NCBI RefSeq assembly: GCF_020882245.1
Contig: NC_083599.1
Coordinates: forward strand, 79,028,339 to 79,092,338
Source of the DNA: Rhopalosiphum padi
Lineage: Eukaryota; Arthropoda; Insecta; Hemiptera; Aphididae
Length of the DNA: 64,000 nt
Direction of reading: 5' to 3'
The notes below the pieces were generated by a model. The model was given only the letters and a program-made list of their open reading frames with translations, had not been told where the DNA came from and made no database searches. The position numbers and the translations under genes are program-made. This document shows positions 12,252 through 25,863 of this stretch, piece after piece (within the stretch, counting starts at the first letter, position 1; every line of letters begins with the position of its first letter).

Positions 12252-13086
12252 TACTATATTATAATATGATTATAGGCTAAAATGCACTTTACACGCCAAT
12301 AATTAATAATATTTTAATGTTAATATAGTTAATATAATCATTGATTATAAATAGTACTATTTATAATAAATGATATAATATATTATATGATATTCATATT
12401 ATGATTATATCATACTGCTATTGTTTATACATTATTATTGTCATCGCGCGTCGTCGTTGTTATCGCTCGTCGCCGACCGCCGTCTCGATTTTACTATTCC
12501 AGGGAAATAAAACTTATTTTACGGTTAAAAATAGTCCTAAACAAAATCCAACCATATCATTGGTTCGGATATCGGCAGCTTGTTTTCCAGATACGACTGC
12601 TGGCCGATTGGCAAGTACATGACGCTGTTGTTTATTATAATTCTTGTCCATGAATGATTTGTGTTAAGTTTTCATTTACGCCTTAACGGTATTTTAGCAT
12701 TTACGCAATACCTACGCGGCTACGCACTACGCTCACAGTAACTTCTGTTTCCGTCGTTTCCGACTGGTGGCATTTCGCATTTTGTTATTGCGTACCTATG
12801 CTATACAATACTGTGCGTCCTTTTAAAAATAAGTACCCGTTTTAAATATTTGTATTTAGTACCTAGGCCACTAGGTAGTTCTCTACCATAATAGGTAGGT
12901 ACATAGTATTATAATAATAACTAATGGTATCTAAAGGATCTAAGGCAATGTTTCCTAAAGAATATCGTGAAAATATTTAGGTGTGCTTTGAAAACTTGGA
13001 TTTTTAATTTAAACATTGTGTGCCGTGATTTATAAAAATTAATTTTAATGTGCCGCGATAAAAAAGTTTGGAAAACACTGCTCCAC
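12252..13086. other. No gene seen; CpG-richer patch
   Basis: About 12430-12790 is clearly richer in G/C and CpG than its surroundings and has two overlapping short open frames of 71-73 codons that I do not recognise. It could be the 5' end of a host gene or an element promoter. Nothing firmer is visible. Confidence 0.3.
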
Positions 13087-13576
13087 TAAGGTATTCTTGT
13101 CGTATGCGGTCTACCTCATTTTAAACGTCATAATATGTGCGATCTATTTATAGGTGCCATATTATATTTAATTAAAATATGAATAAATACGAATAAATGT
13201 AAAAATAATAATATAAATTTAGGTAATGATAGTAAAACAAATATATAGAATATAGGTATGTATAAAACCTAGTAAAACATAATTTAATAGGTACCGAGTT
13301 TAAACAATCAGCACAAATACATAAATTGCACCTTATTTTTATCTAATTATTATTACCTATTTCTAATTACAATAATTTATTTTTTACTTATTAACATAAC
13401 CTAAGTAAAATGTTTTATTATTATTTTTTAAAAACTAACTAATATATAATGACGTTGATAAGGTTAGAGTTAAATGGTTGACTGTGTAAATGACTCAGTA
13501 TTTGATACCTACATGGGGTAGAAATGACAATAATAGTATAGTATGCAGTAGACCGTTTATGACTACAAGAATACTA
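13087..13576. mobile_element. Probable MITE with 26-bp terminal inverted repeats
   Basis: GTATTCTTGTCGTATGCGGTC at the left end pairs with GTAGTCATAAACGGTCTAC and GTATTCTTG read from the right end, with small gaps. The interior is AT-rich without open frames. No clear target duplication is seen. Confidence 0.5.
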
Positions 13577-13821
13577 TAAAAAAATATTCTATACCAAAAT
13601 AATATATGTTTAAGTTATTATTAGTAGTAATATGTTTTTATTATTACATTGAACAATATAAAATATCTTAACTAGTATTATGTCTCCATTTTTAGTTAAA
13701 ATATAACTTTCAATATTAGTTTATATATTTAGTTTTAATTGTTTTATTTCATAGTATAAAAAAATAATAATAATATATAGTCTAAGGCAGTTTATATATA
13801 TTTGTGTTAACTACTAAGACA

Positions 13822-16800
13822 CATAGGCGTGCGCAGACTTTGACCGCAGGGGGCGCCCTTAAATATTTTCCAAATACTCTTGTACTAATGAATATTAGTA
13901 TAATTAAATATTTAATTATTAATTTTATAAAGTATTTAATTCAATAGGTATACAAATATAAAAACTAATACAAATAAAATATAAAGGTATTAAAATACAT
14001 AAAAATAATAATAATACATAATTATAATAAAAATAAATAATAATAATAATTTAATACTGAAACAGCATATTCATACCTAAAAAAAATTAGCATAACTTAC
14101 ACAATTTATATACAAGAAAACCCTATTTACAACTCCATCCTTCTGTCCACGGGAGTAAGATTTTTGAATGTATCAATTACATCATCAATGTTTATACCAG
14201 AAGCAAGTTCTTGCTCAATAAATATTGTAAGCAGACTATTCAATCGATCCTGTCTCATGGTACTGCGTAACTTAGTTTTCACAATACTGAGCTTGGAAAA
14301 TGACCGTTCGCAAGAACAGCTCGTTACTGGTATAACCATAAATGTTTTCAATGCTTTAAAAACATTACAAAATATAGTTTCCCTTCCGTAGTTGGATTGT
14401 GTAAGCCAATTTATCCAATCGCCGCATTTGTTTTTCTCGCCTTTTGGTATATTTTCTGTATGTTTAAGAAGATTAATTTCTGTTTTCAACATATCAGAGT
14501 TTAAATCAAATGCTGCGGATAAAACCGTAATGTCAATGCTATTTATATTTAAAATTAATAAATTTCCTATGCTTCTAATCATGTTTATTGTTTCTTGGTT
14601 AAATCTAATATTAATTCCACTAATTATATGATCCAATGTCGAATAGTATACAGAAACCTTCATTTCTTCTTCTTTTGAAGACATATAGTACTGTGTACTA
14701 CTCGAATAGTCGATTTTGGTGGACACTTTTCTTTTGTGGAATTTCAATATCATAATTTTTACACATTTGAACAGTTTTATGATAAATATCTGTGAAATCT
14801 TCTTCAGTGTTTCTCATAGAAACAAGGAATTTTTTTAATGACTCAATGATTTCTAAAGCCGTTAATAAGTTTATGTCGGATGACTGTAAAAAAGCACTTG
14901 TTTTTAATATTGAAGAAAGAATAGGATCTAACATCAACATGGCAAAGATAAATTCAAACGTTTTCATCTGATGAAGAATTCCCTTGCCTTTTGCTCGAAC
15001 ATCTGATTGTTTTGTATTATCAACAATTTCTTCAATTGCAGCTAATATTGAGGGATAATTTTCTTTTATTGCACTAATGGCTTCTGAGCGGCAAGCCCAT
15101 CTTGCGGTAGAAATTGATTTTAAAGTTTTTAACTTTGTATTTGTAAAGTTGGCAATTTTTTCCAATACTGCATGCCGAGTACAGCTGCCTTCAATGAAAT
15201 TATAAATTAGTTGTATGTTACCGAAGAAATCAAAAGTGACTATATTATGTCTCCCAATAGAATCTACTAGAACAAGATTTAGACAGTGTCCATAACAATG
15301 AACAAAAAATGAATTGTTATTTTTTTCTTTAAACTTTGCTTGCACTCCTCCAGTACTCCCAGACATCGTTGATGCTCCATCAAAACAAATTGACACCACA
15401 TTTTCCCATTTAATTCCATATTCTTGAACGACATCACTCATTTTATCAAAAATACTTTGAGCATCAACCGATGTCATTCGTTTTAAACATAAAAATTGTT
15501 CAATAGGACAATTTTTGGTTTCATCAAAGTAGCGTAAAACAATAGATAATTGCTCATGATGACCAATGTCACTTGTCTCATCAGCTATTAAAGAAATTTT
15601 TCTATCGGTTATTATATCTTGTAGCTGTTTTCTAATTACTAAATTAATTGATGAAATCAAATCGTTTTGAATGCGATTACTTGTGTACAAACAATTTTTT
15701 GGTCCAGAAATGAAATGTTCATTAAATAATGAATCATATTTACTTAGAAGACTAACAATATCAAGAAAAAGACCTTTATGAACATCATTTGTTTTTTCTG
15801 TATGTCCACGCAATGGTTTACCACCGATGGATATACAAAGTATGATATCTATAATACGTTTTACAATTTCACGATTTTTTAGTCGTTGAATCTCCTTTTG
15901 GCTGTTAATATGTTCACATGTTTTATCCAAAACAACATCAATAGATTTGGAATCCAAAAAATTTGATAAAGCTGAAGAACTATTTAAATGAACCTTAGTT
16001 TTTTGATGGACATTAAATCTTATTGTAGCTAATTTCCAATTCTTAAATCCTGTTTTGGAATATACTATTTCACTCTGCCCAGCGTTAAGTCCTGTGGCAC
16101 CATTAAACATTCGACACGGAAAGCAAAATGCTAGGTCTGCTTTTGGACTATATTCTAGCCAAGGAAACAAATTATACCAAGAATGCTGAAAACTGCGTTG
16201 TTTATTAGCATTGCCAAATGTTGTCCTTGGGAAAATTTTTAAAACTGGCTGATATGGTCCTTTTAAAACCCTTTGTTTAAATTCAATTTGATTCTTCGGG
16301 ATACTTATTTTAGGGTCATCAGGATGTAAGTTCGAATCATATTTGTCATAACCTAAGTTTAAAATTTATTTATTATAAATAGGTAGGTAATTTAAAATGC
16401 AACATATAATATTTTTGTTAAGTTATGTATTTTAAAATATCTTTGCCGATAACATAGGAAAAATAACATGTAAAACATTTTAATACTAGTATTAATATTT
16501 AATAGCAATATATACCATCCATTTACTTTCAAACATACTATTAAAATTCACTAATAAAATATATTAGACACATAAAATAACACAGATAGATTAGGTTAAA
16601 GAAAATACAATTTTTTGTTTTAACAAATAAATATTTAATCACAAATTTTAACTCATTTACTAACATTTAACAATTATATATCATTATATACCATATATTT
16701 ACTTTCCAGCATAATTAAAACATTTATTACTAAAATCAATCAACTATATTAAATACAAAGAACTCAAATCAATTAGGTTAAAACAAAACAAAAAATGGTA

Positions 16801-17619
16801 ATTTGAAATTCAGTATACAACATTTTTGTTAAATTATACATTTTAAATCTAAATGTCAATGAACATCAATAATAATACCTTCTTCAAATGTAGCTGAGTT
16901 GTTAGGATTGATATTTATTAAAATTCACAATCTTAATCTAGGTACACAAAATAAACCAATTAAATAATTAAAATACATACATTCTTCAACATTTAATTCT
17001 TGAATATCTTCAGTTTCTGTTTGAAGAACTTCTTTTTGCAAAACATTAGTATTTTCAATCAGTAATCATAATCGTTTATGGTGTTCAAAATGTTTAAATA
17101 TTTAATACAATATAGACTGTAATAACTAATAACTTACTCGTACTAGACTTCATTTTTTTTGAAAAAAATGCTGTTATTTTAGGTCCTTGAGGTCCTTCCT
17201 TTTTATTCGATGGCATTTGCGTAGAACTCATTGTAAACAATAAAATTATTAAAAATTAAAACAAAGTAAAAAATACACGCAATATCAAATAATTTAAAAT
17301 TTAAACGGCTGTTGTTGCATTAGTAGCACGACGTTTATTATATTATCATTTATAATGTTTGTTATCACTGTTCACTATCTTATTACGATTATACAACAAT
17401 GAAGAACGTTTCGTAACGTTCTGTACATGAAACGAAAACACTATAAATCAATAACACTGCAGCACTGATTCTCGATTACAACAAAAATATTATAAAATGT
17501 AAAATGTAAAAATGTTCGCTGTCTAGTATAATATAGATATCTATGCATTTATTAAAGAAAAAGCCTGAGGCCGCAGGTGGGGCCGCGGCCTACCCGGCCC
17601 CCCCGTGCGCACGCCTATG
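13822..17619 (-). mobile_element. Complete hAT element C with 8-bp target duplication
   Basis: The ends are CATAGGCGTGCGCA on both sides (left 13822, right complement ending 17619). CTAAGACA flanks them at 13814-13821 and 17620-17627. The 3798-bp element has GC-rich subterminal blocks (GCAGGGGGCGCCC on the left, GGCCGCGGCC on the right) and one transposase gene on the minus strand. Confidence 0.92.
14127..17231 (-). pseudogene. hAT C transposase, ZMYM1-like, one frameshift
   Basis: The first exon starts at the ATG at 17231 (MSSTQMPSNKKEGPQGP...) and ends near 17138. Small exons lie near 17060-16980 (ELNVEE) and 16920-16880 (NINPNNSATFEEG). The main exon runs from about 16352 (GYDKYDSNLHPDDP) to 14127. 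It holds a TTF-type finger (CFPCRMF), RGHTEK, ADETSDIGHHEQLS and CFDGASTMSG with catalytic Asp, and C-terminal VTSCSCERSFSKLSIVKTKLR with the Glu. A single-base indel near 14740 splits the protein between NYDIEIPQK and RKVSTKIDY; otherwise the main exon is open. The damage is minor, so the copy is young. Confidence 0.88.
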
Positions 17620-19370
17620 CTAAGACACTTAATGTAATCTATATAAATATGTTAAAATTAGAATTAATTAATATGCCTATTTAAGTACATACAATAAACA
17701 ACTTTTATAGAAAATTATGAAGTGGGTTGTAGCTCATTTTATGGACGAAGACTCAGTTGAGGCAGTCCCTGATACTTGTATAAAGTATGATCAAACTTGT
17801 GCTTGGTCTTTGAATAAACATTCAATAGAAAGATATATTGAAAACAGGGTCTATCCAAATGACTTAGAATTCCAATGGCTACCAGCAAGAACACTTGGAC
17901 GAAATTATAGTCATATTATTTATTGAATTTGATGAAAAAATATTTGTTTGATTTAATTTTTTTATACAGCAAACTTGCAAGAAGCTCGTGCCAAAGCTAA
18001 TAAAGCTCTTATGCTGTCTGATCTATCTACCAATGAAGATAATAATATTAAAAAGCGTAAAAAAAATATTTTTGAAAAAAAAATGCCAAGTCCTCCAGCA
18101 TTCAATGAACTACCAAGTATTACCCAATATAGATTTTAACCTAATTAAAAAACATATTACATTTTTTTTTTTATTATAATATTTTTAGAAAGTAAGATTT
18201 TAAAAAATATGCCTAATTTATTTGAAATTAGTGATGATGAACTAGTAGTAAATGATGGTTATGATTCTGATAAAGATCCAGATTATTGTCTGCTTCAGCC
18301 ACTTCAGGCTTCAAATAATGGTAAGTGCATATTATCATGATACATTATATTGTTGATTTATGTATATGATAGATTAATATATTATATCTAATCCTTTGTA
18401 TATTAATTATTCTGTTCTATATTAATTAAAACATAAATATTTTTATTTTATAGAATATAAGAAACACTATAATTTTATTTTATTAATACTGTATATGTTT
18501 TATTAAATTGCTTGTTTTTAACTATATAATTTATAACACACTGTGATAAACTACAATGACTTTATATTAGTATATTACCTATGATGAATTAAGAACACGT
18601 AACCTTGTAAAGTATATTGGAGTACATTTACAAATATAGTATTTAAATACTATTTTAAAATTATGTTTTACAAGGCTGATAGTATGTAATAAAAAATATT
18701 TTGTATTTAATAAATGTATTTTATATTTTTGTTTGAATAACAAAAACTATAACTGTTATATAATTTATTTTTTAATTTTCAGCTAAAACAAATTATAAAA
18801 GTCATACAAAAAATAATTTTTCCGATACAGTCACAGCCGAATTTATGATGCCTACTTCTGGTATGTTGTATTTATATAATTATAATTTTTTAAATTTCAT
18901 GATAGCATTTTATTTATTATTGTTCTAGATTTCCAAAAAATTGTAATTAATTCATTGACAAAAATAAAATATGAGTTAACTGCATTGAACAACACTGTAT
19001 ACATACTTCACGCATGTCTTTAGATACATTTATTGAAAACTCGCATAATAGTTCAACCTCATCTGAATATATTAGGTATAATGATCAGTTAAATCTTGAT
19101 CAATATTTTCCTATTACCAATGAAGAGAATCTGAATACCTTTGAAAGCAAAATTCTAAACAACAAAGATTTTAAATCAAATTTGGTACGTTTATTTTTAA
19201 AAAATTAAAATATTTATGATTTTCCAGTGTCATATACAAGTTATTAAAATATGTCAAAACTGTTAACCAAACTAAAAAGTACTAACAAACCCATAATTAT
19301 TTTATTATAACATATATTGTTTAATAAATTGTATATAGGTATCAAAACTAGCTTTATTGATGGGGGTTAA

Positions 19371-22300
19371 GAGGCCGTTCTGGTAGCGAAAAATCGACCG
19401 TAAAAACATGCTTTCGTACTTCCCATTTTCCTCAGCTCTCAATAGTCGTAGAAACATGATTTATACACCAAAATAAACTTGAGAAGTTCCTCTAGATGAT
19501 CTCGTTCCAGATTTTTGAATTTTTTTTTCAAACCGGAGATATTTGCATTTGAAATTTTCAAAATTTTTAACATTTTTAAAAAATCATAAAAAATAGAAAA
19601 AAAAAGATATCAAAAATCTGGAACGAGATCATCTAGAGGAACTTCTCAAGTTTATTTTGGTGTATAAATCATGTTTCTACGACTACTGAGAGCTGAGGAA
19701 AATGGGAAGTACGAAAACATGTTTTTGGTTAAAAAATCATAAATTTACAGTCGTCATGTGCTGCTCTGCTAAGTATAGCGGCAGCGTTCGAGAACATGCC
19801 ACCACCCCGCGCGCGACTGCAGCCGTACCGCACTATAGGTTTAAACTGGTTTTCATATCGCAGTTTATAAATAAATATTGTCAATACGATAACAATTATG
19901 TTGGTGACCGAATAATATTTTAACCGATATCGAATTTTATATTTCGTGTATTATTATTCTGCACGCCGTATTAAAGATCTCACGTTATCATAAAATTATT
20001 ATAATTTGTTTAATAAAAGTACGATTTGAATAATTATTTTTTTAATCTTGAAGAGAATTTGATAATTTAGTTAATTTTATTTACGCTGAACCACATATGA
20101 AAAAAAAATTATGAAATTTAAATCGATATAACAAAAAAACACCTTAGGTACCTACAATCTGCACGGTTACATATGAATAAATAATAGCCTGTTGAATAAA
20201 GTGACAAATGTAATTAATGTACTTACGATATAACTCGATAACTTATAATAGTCTAAATAATAAGTGATTTAAATCCCTAATTATATTAATTATTTACATA
20301 AATCAGTCAAATACTGTAATTATTTTTAATTAGTATATATGTCTATTACAGATTATTTATTTATTAAATTTAATAATAACAAATAAACAAATTTAAGCCA
20401 ATTCAAAATATGACAAAACTAGTTGGCACCAATATACATTTTTTTTTTAAATTATTAATTAAATAATTATATTTACAACCAATATAATATACTATAAGTA
20501 CATTTGATACGAGAATGAGAAGCACTCGAGTACAAAATAAATCGTCAAATCGTATAAAATATTAAAATAATAAAGCTATGTAGTTATAATATATCAGAAT
20601 ATTAGGTATATGTATATCATAATATGATAATATTATATAGTAGTAATTACTAATTATTGTTATAATATATTTTTTTTTAAATAATAGAAACGGTTTTATT
20701 TATTTTTCATTTATTACTTTAATTTTTTAATTTTCGATTTTTATGTTTTTATATTTTCCAAAATATGTTGAGGATCTAAAATTTTGAAAATTACCAAAAA
20801 ATGTGTATTTAGATATTATCTATCTCCTACCAAAAACTCCATACCAATCTGAAGTCACTGGACTTATAAAAAGAAACACAATGTCATATTGTAATTCACA
20901 TTGACTTATTTTATTGGCTTTTGGTAATTTTTTTTTAGAGTAATAATAGGTATCACATATGAAAATTTAGTTAGGTACAAACTATAAATTCTTCGAAAAC
21001 CAAATACAATATACAAATTAAACTTCATAGAAAATATAAACAAGTTAATTTGGCATATTTAACTATGCAATCAATATAAATTGATTAAATTAAAATTGAA
21101 TTACATTTTACAAAATATTAATAATCATACAATTTATTATAAAAAAATACTTAGACACAATTTTTTTTTTTAATATGTATTTGAAGTTAAGCTCTACACA
21201 GGGCCGTTTTCAGCCTTTTTGAGGCCCTGGTCAGTGAATTTATTTAATTTAATTTATTCGCAAAGTAAAAATGCTTAAACAATTTAAAACAATGCTCTTT
21301 ATAAGTTATTTATTTCTCAATTACGAAATATCGAAAAATGTATTTTCAGAATTTTTTTACTAGTGTTTTAAGTTAGTATTTTGATAAAATTCATTAAAAT
21401 CTCAAAAATATATAAACTATATAATAAGAAATTTATAAAAATGTCTTCATAAACAATTTTGATATTTTGTAATACTCATTTTTTAAAATAAATAATACTC
21501 GTAAATAAATAAAATAACAGTAGGTACCTATATATGTATATTTGAAATTTTCACCAAATGTTTATATTATTATTTTTATTATAAAATACAATTTTCAAAA
21601 TTCTTTAACTCTTTTTGAACTACTTATATAGGCGTGACAAATATTTATCTATTTAATTTTTTTTCTTCCATAAATGGTTCAACATTTTTAAACATTTAAT
21701 ACAAGATCCTAAATAACTTGATTTTTTATGTGTATAAAAATATAAAATACATAAGCGCAATTTTTTATAAATGCATTTGAAGTTTAAGCTTCATTTTAGT
21801 CCCTTTAATTGTGTTTATGCATTTAATCGACTTAAATACTAAATAATCCTAAAAATATTTAAAGTTTACCTAATTGTTTCCCATGATGAACGCACGATAG
21901 TTAATTATTAGCACCAGTCACTATTTTTTTTGTAAATTTGCTACTACACACTTTTTTTTTTTATTTGCATATCTAGACAATATCAGGGTTATCACTAGTA
22001 AAGATAATTTTTTTTTCGTCTATTTGTCATTTGCTATTGCACACAAAGATAAGGGCTGATCAGCACCTAAGAAAAAGGTTCTACAACAGGTTTGATTATA
22101 CCACAGACAATTATTTAATCTATTCTGTGATTATACCTTGGAATTGTGCCTTGAGGCTTGAATTAAAATAAAAACGAATTAAATTATATAATCCTTATTT
22201 AATTATTAAAAAAAATATTCGTGTTTTATAAAAATATTGTTTTGGATACGAATTGCTAAAATGTCCTCATTCAAGAACTTTGATTTTTTTTTTTTTTGAT

Positions 22301-24644
22301 ATCGGTTTTTGTTTTTAATATATTCATTTTACGTACGGAGATGATTTGTCAGTATATAGGATATATTATATGATAACTTATATTTAAATAATTGTGATGT
22401 ACAATATTTTACTTGATTTCGTAAACAAATTAATTTCATATGCTCATAAAAATTATTCTATATTGACGCTGGAATTTTTTTTATAATTATTTGAAGAAAA
22501 AGTTATGGATAACCTTTTGTTGTGTTTTTTTAACCTTAGATATAAATTATTACAAAAATTTTATGAATTTTCAACTTCAAAATGCCTTGCAAATGTTCGC
22601 AATTTTGATATATTTTGTAAACATTTGAACTTTTAATGCTTATAAGCAAAAAATGTGACTAACGATTTTTGATTTTTTTTTTTTACTACCATAAGAACAA
22701 CTTATAATAAATCTTATATTAAATTTTAAAGATTTTTTGAAAGCCCAATTTGTTTTATCGATATTTCAAGAAAAAAATTCCCGTTTTTCCGTTACTTTTT
22801 CAAGGTTTTTCCTGACGCTTTTGAAAACTACTACACAGCATATTTTACTTTTGACCACAAAGTACCAACTAGATTCAATTTCCTTTTCAAAGAGGGACTG
22901 AAGTCAAAAATCAAAGCACTATTACTACTCTAAAACGTGATGACAGACACAAAAATAAAAATAATAAAAACATTCATATACGTACGTAAACATAATAAAA
23001 TAAAAATTTAATGAGAAAATAAGTGTGACAAAATTAAATTAGTATACCTAACAGTGATTCATGTTTACTTGCTTACACGTACATACCTACTTAGATTTAT
23101 AACTGTAAATAAATAAAACGACAAACATAAACGTAATACGACATTTTATTTTGAATTTTTTGCATATTTTTCAATAATTTTATCGTTTAGTGTATATATA
23201 ATAGGTAATCTATTTTTCAGCAATTACAATACATTTTTGTTACCAAATTTCGATAGATAATGAAAAAATAAATATTTTTTTTTTAAATAGGATTTGATAT
23301 ATTTTAAATACACACCAATTTCGTCTATTGGTATCTAATATTTGAGATAAATTTATGAATACATATAGTACATTCATTTATATTATTTTATACATTTTTT
23401 ATTCAACTATAATATGTTTAGTTTTTTTTTTAAATGTAAGAGGTAAAAAGTATAAAATTGTCAAATGTTTATATTATTATATTGCATTTTAAATAAACAT
23501 AAATTGAAAGTAAAATCGTATTATTTAAAAGGTATTTTTTTTTTTAATTCGATTCGATATCTATATTTATTAAAGACATATTATCTACATGTTTTGACGA
23601 TTTTAAGTGTGTATTAGTGCAAGCTTTTTTAACTAATTTTTAATACATGAATTTCCGGGTCATATATTTATAAATAAAATGTATTTTCTTAGGTTTAGTA
23701 TCAGAGAATACCAAGGTATTCAATTTAAATATTTGATAGACAAAAACATTTTTGGAAAAATGGTGGAAGACAAATTTTTTAAATTATGGGGTTGATTTAC
23801 GGCGTGTTGGGGCTAATGATGGGGATATTCTTCGTTGCAATAGTTATATTAACTATACTTGTGGACACATTTATGTATCAAACTTTTTGGCAAGACTTTT
23901 TTCTAGCATTACCTACCCATATAATTTAATACTTCGGTCTCATAAACACAGCTATAGGTACTTGTACATTAAAAATCAAGAGTTTGATGCATTAGAAATA
24001 ATAAACTTTCAGTGTCATAAAAAAAAAACAATAATTATCCGAATTTGTAGTATGAAATGGTTTAAAACCATCAAAATTAATAATGTATGTATTTATTTAT
24101 ATGAATGAATGTAGTGATTAATATATTGATTTGTTTAATTTGTATGTACATTTATTATATTTATAACTATAAATTAAATTGTAATTATATTTTATTCATA
24201 ACGTTATATTAATCGATGGCAATAATTTATAAATTATTAGTATTATTAAATTGTTACTGATAGTTTTTTAAATAATAACTATATGTTGTAAAATAGCTTT
24301 TATAATTTAGTTTAAGTATTTCCATACATATTTAGGGAACAGAAACTTCAATCAATAATACGATAAATAATATCGTAAAATTAGTTTATGAACGCACAAG
24401 CGAGCGCGCGCTTATCAAATTCAAATTTCAAATTACCCCAGTAATATAAATACAAAATATCATTGACGCGAAACGTTCTAGACGGCGGTCCGAGAAATAA
24501 TAATGTGCCGCTCCTGAGACTATTGCGCGTAGCCCCTCTTTGGTAAAAGTGGGCGTGGTTACGGGTGACCGCCGCCGCGGCGATATGAAATTCAACGCCA
24601 TCTCTTGAGCGTTGTATACGTTTCACTTTTACCAGAACGGCCTC
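19371..24644 (+). mobile_element. Complete TTAA-flanked hairpin element (copy II), 5.27 kb
   Basis: TTAA at 19367-19370 and 24645-24648 flank an element with 15-bp perfect terminal inverted repeats, GAGGCCGTTCTGGTA. It lies inside a coding exon and its removal restores the exon. Next to the left tip is a 115-base-arm hairpin. Both end regions (19740-19870 and 24380-24640) are CpG-richer; the interior is AT-rich with homopolymer runs and no recognisable transposase, so it looks non-autonomous. The TTAA target suits piggyBac or Kolobok; the tips do not start CCC as in the piggyBacs here. Interior 22480-22960 shares sequence with the inverted-repeat zone at 2270-3290. Confidence 0.88.
19402..19726. 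repeat. Subterminal hairpin of copy II
   Basis: Arms 19402-19516 and 19612-19726 are both 115 bases and complementary with only about two mismatches (ATGCTTTCG against ATGTTTTCG, CTCAATAGTC against CTCAGTAGTC). The loop is about 95 A/T-rich bases. It shares AAAAACATGCTTTCGTACTT and GTCGTAGAAACATGATT with copy I, while the stretches between these blocks differ. Confidence 0.93.
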
Positions 24645-25020
24645 TTAAAGATGTTGGAGATAGCATAAGAAGAATTATGTCAAAAATGTTCTCCGATGAA
24701 TTTCTCTGTGCATATTCACTTGAAGGTTTTAAAAAGAAGAAAAGTTTTATCAAATTAGGAAGTTACAGTATATTAATTGGTAAATAAATAATATATATTT
24801 TAATGTGATCTACGATTCAAAAAGTTACTACTGTATAATATATGTACAGATAATAATTAATAATATAATATTACAGCTTATATATTTTAAAATCTTCTTT
24901 ACAGATTCCTTAAGAATTCATCCTAAGTATAAATCAATTGTTGAAAAAGAATTACATAGCCCATTAGCAGTTTGGTTGGCGCATGCCAAATATCGCCTTG
25001 CAAATAAAAATGAAAACTAA

Positions 25021-25863
25021 TTTTCTAATACTATAATTTGTATACTGCTGTAATTTAAAATTGTTATTAAGGTCATGATATGATGATAAATTTTCTATTA
25101 ATTAATTTTACGAATACTAAAGACTCTAAGAGCAAATTGTATATGCATATTTTAAACTATAATAATTTATCATAATTTTTTTAAATTATATTTATTATTA
25201 TAAATATAACAAAAAAGATTTATATGTAAAAATATAAAAATATGTTTGTTTTAATTTTAATGCACCTATAATATGTTTGTATTATCCTCTTTTCTGTGTA
25301 TAATCAATATAAAGTTTTGAAGTGTAATTTATTTAAGTTTATAGTTCCTAAATAATCTAACCTAACCTCTTAACTCTCCAGTAGTGTATTAAATTTGCGC
25401 TGAAGCAATTGAGTAAATTTGAACCAAATTATTTAATAATAAATTATGAAGTACACAAAATAAGTCTGCAAAAATTAAGCTGATACTGTTAAAATATTAA
25501 AAGCATATTCCATTGTATTTTATACATATATATTATATAATTTTCAAGTTTTGATGAATGTTGTAAGAACATATAAATAATATTTTTGAAACATAATTTA
25601 AAATCCATAAAATATTTCAATAATATTTTGAAACTTAATTTTCATATTCTCAAAATATTAAACAATGTTATAAACACAATATTATACTTAAAATATTTTC
25701 AGAACATTACTCTTATAAAATTATAAAAACGTTAAAAGTGTGGCCAAAAAACCTAGGTAGAACATTCTAACAATATTGAAATGATATTATTAAAACTCAA
25801 TCTGAACATTCTTATAACATTTATATTTATTCTAGCATATTATTTAAAACTTCTTGAAATATA
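25021..25863. other. AT-rich spacer, nothing recognised
   Basis: No open frame, terminal repeat or RNA gene is visible between the end of DUF4806-type gene 1 and the poly(A) end of the LINE. Confidence 0.5.

Larger units (their letters stand above)
17717..25020 (+). pseudogene. DUF4806-type gene 1, exon 6 split by an inserted element
   Basis: Seven GT-AG exons: 17717-17909, 17970-18116, 18189-18320, 18783-18860, 18929-19184, 19339-19366 plus 24645-24779 (one exon split by an insertion), and 24905-25020. Exon 1 has the N-terminal block MKWVVAHFMDEDSVEAVP and later TCAW. The middle is acidic and low in complexity. Exons 6-7 have the C-terminal DUF4806 signature (KLALLMG, GDSIRRIMSKMF, AYSLEGFKKKKSF, LAVWLAHAKYRL). 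Function is unknown; such proteins are multi-copy in insects. Phases agree at every junction except one frameshift in exon 5 near 19010. Removing 19371-24644 plus one TTAA restores the exon 6 frame exactly. Family recognition comes from motif memory, not a search. Confidence 0.75.

Noticed and set aside
12401..12653. Two overlapping short open frames in the CpG-richer patch
   Set aside because: No recognisable motif, start context or splice partner; kept only as an unexplained patch.
21190..21240. CAGGGCCGTTTTCAGCC as a hAT-type left tip
   Set aside because: No matching complementary tip or 8-bp duplication was found within the element interior.
23752..24108. 118-codon open frame inside the TTAA element
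   Set aside because: No family motif, composition like random AT-rich DNA, and no neighbouring coding exon; not evidence of a transposase.
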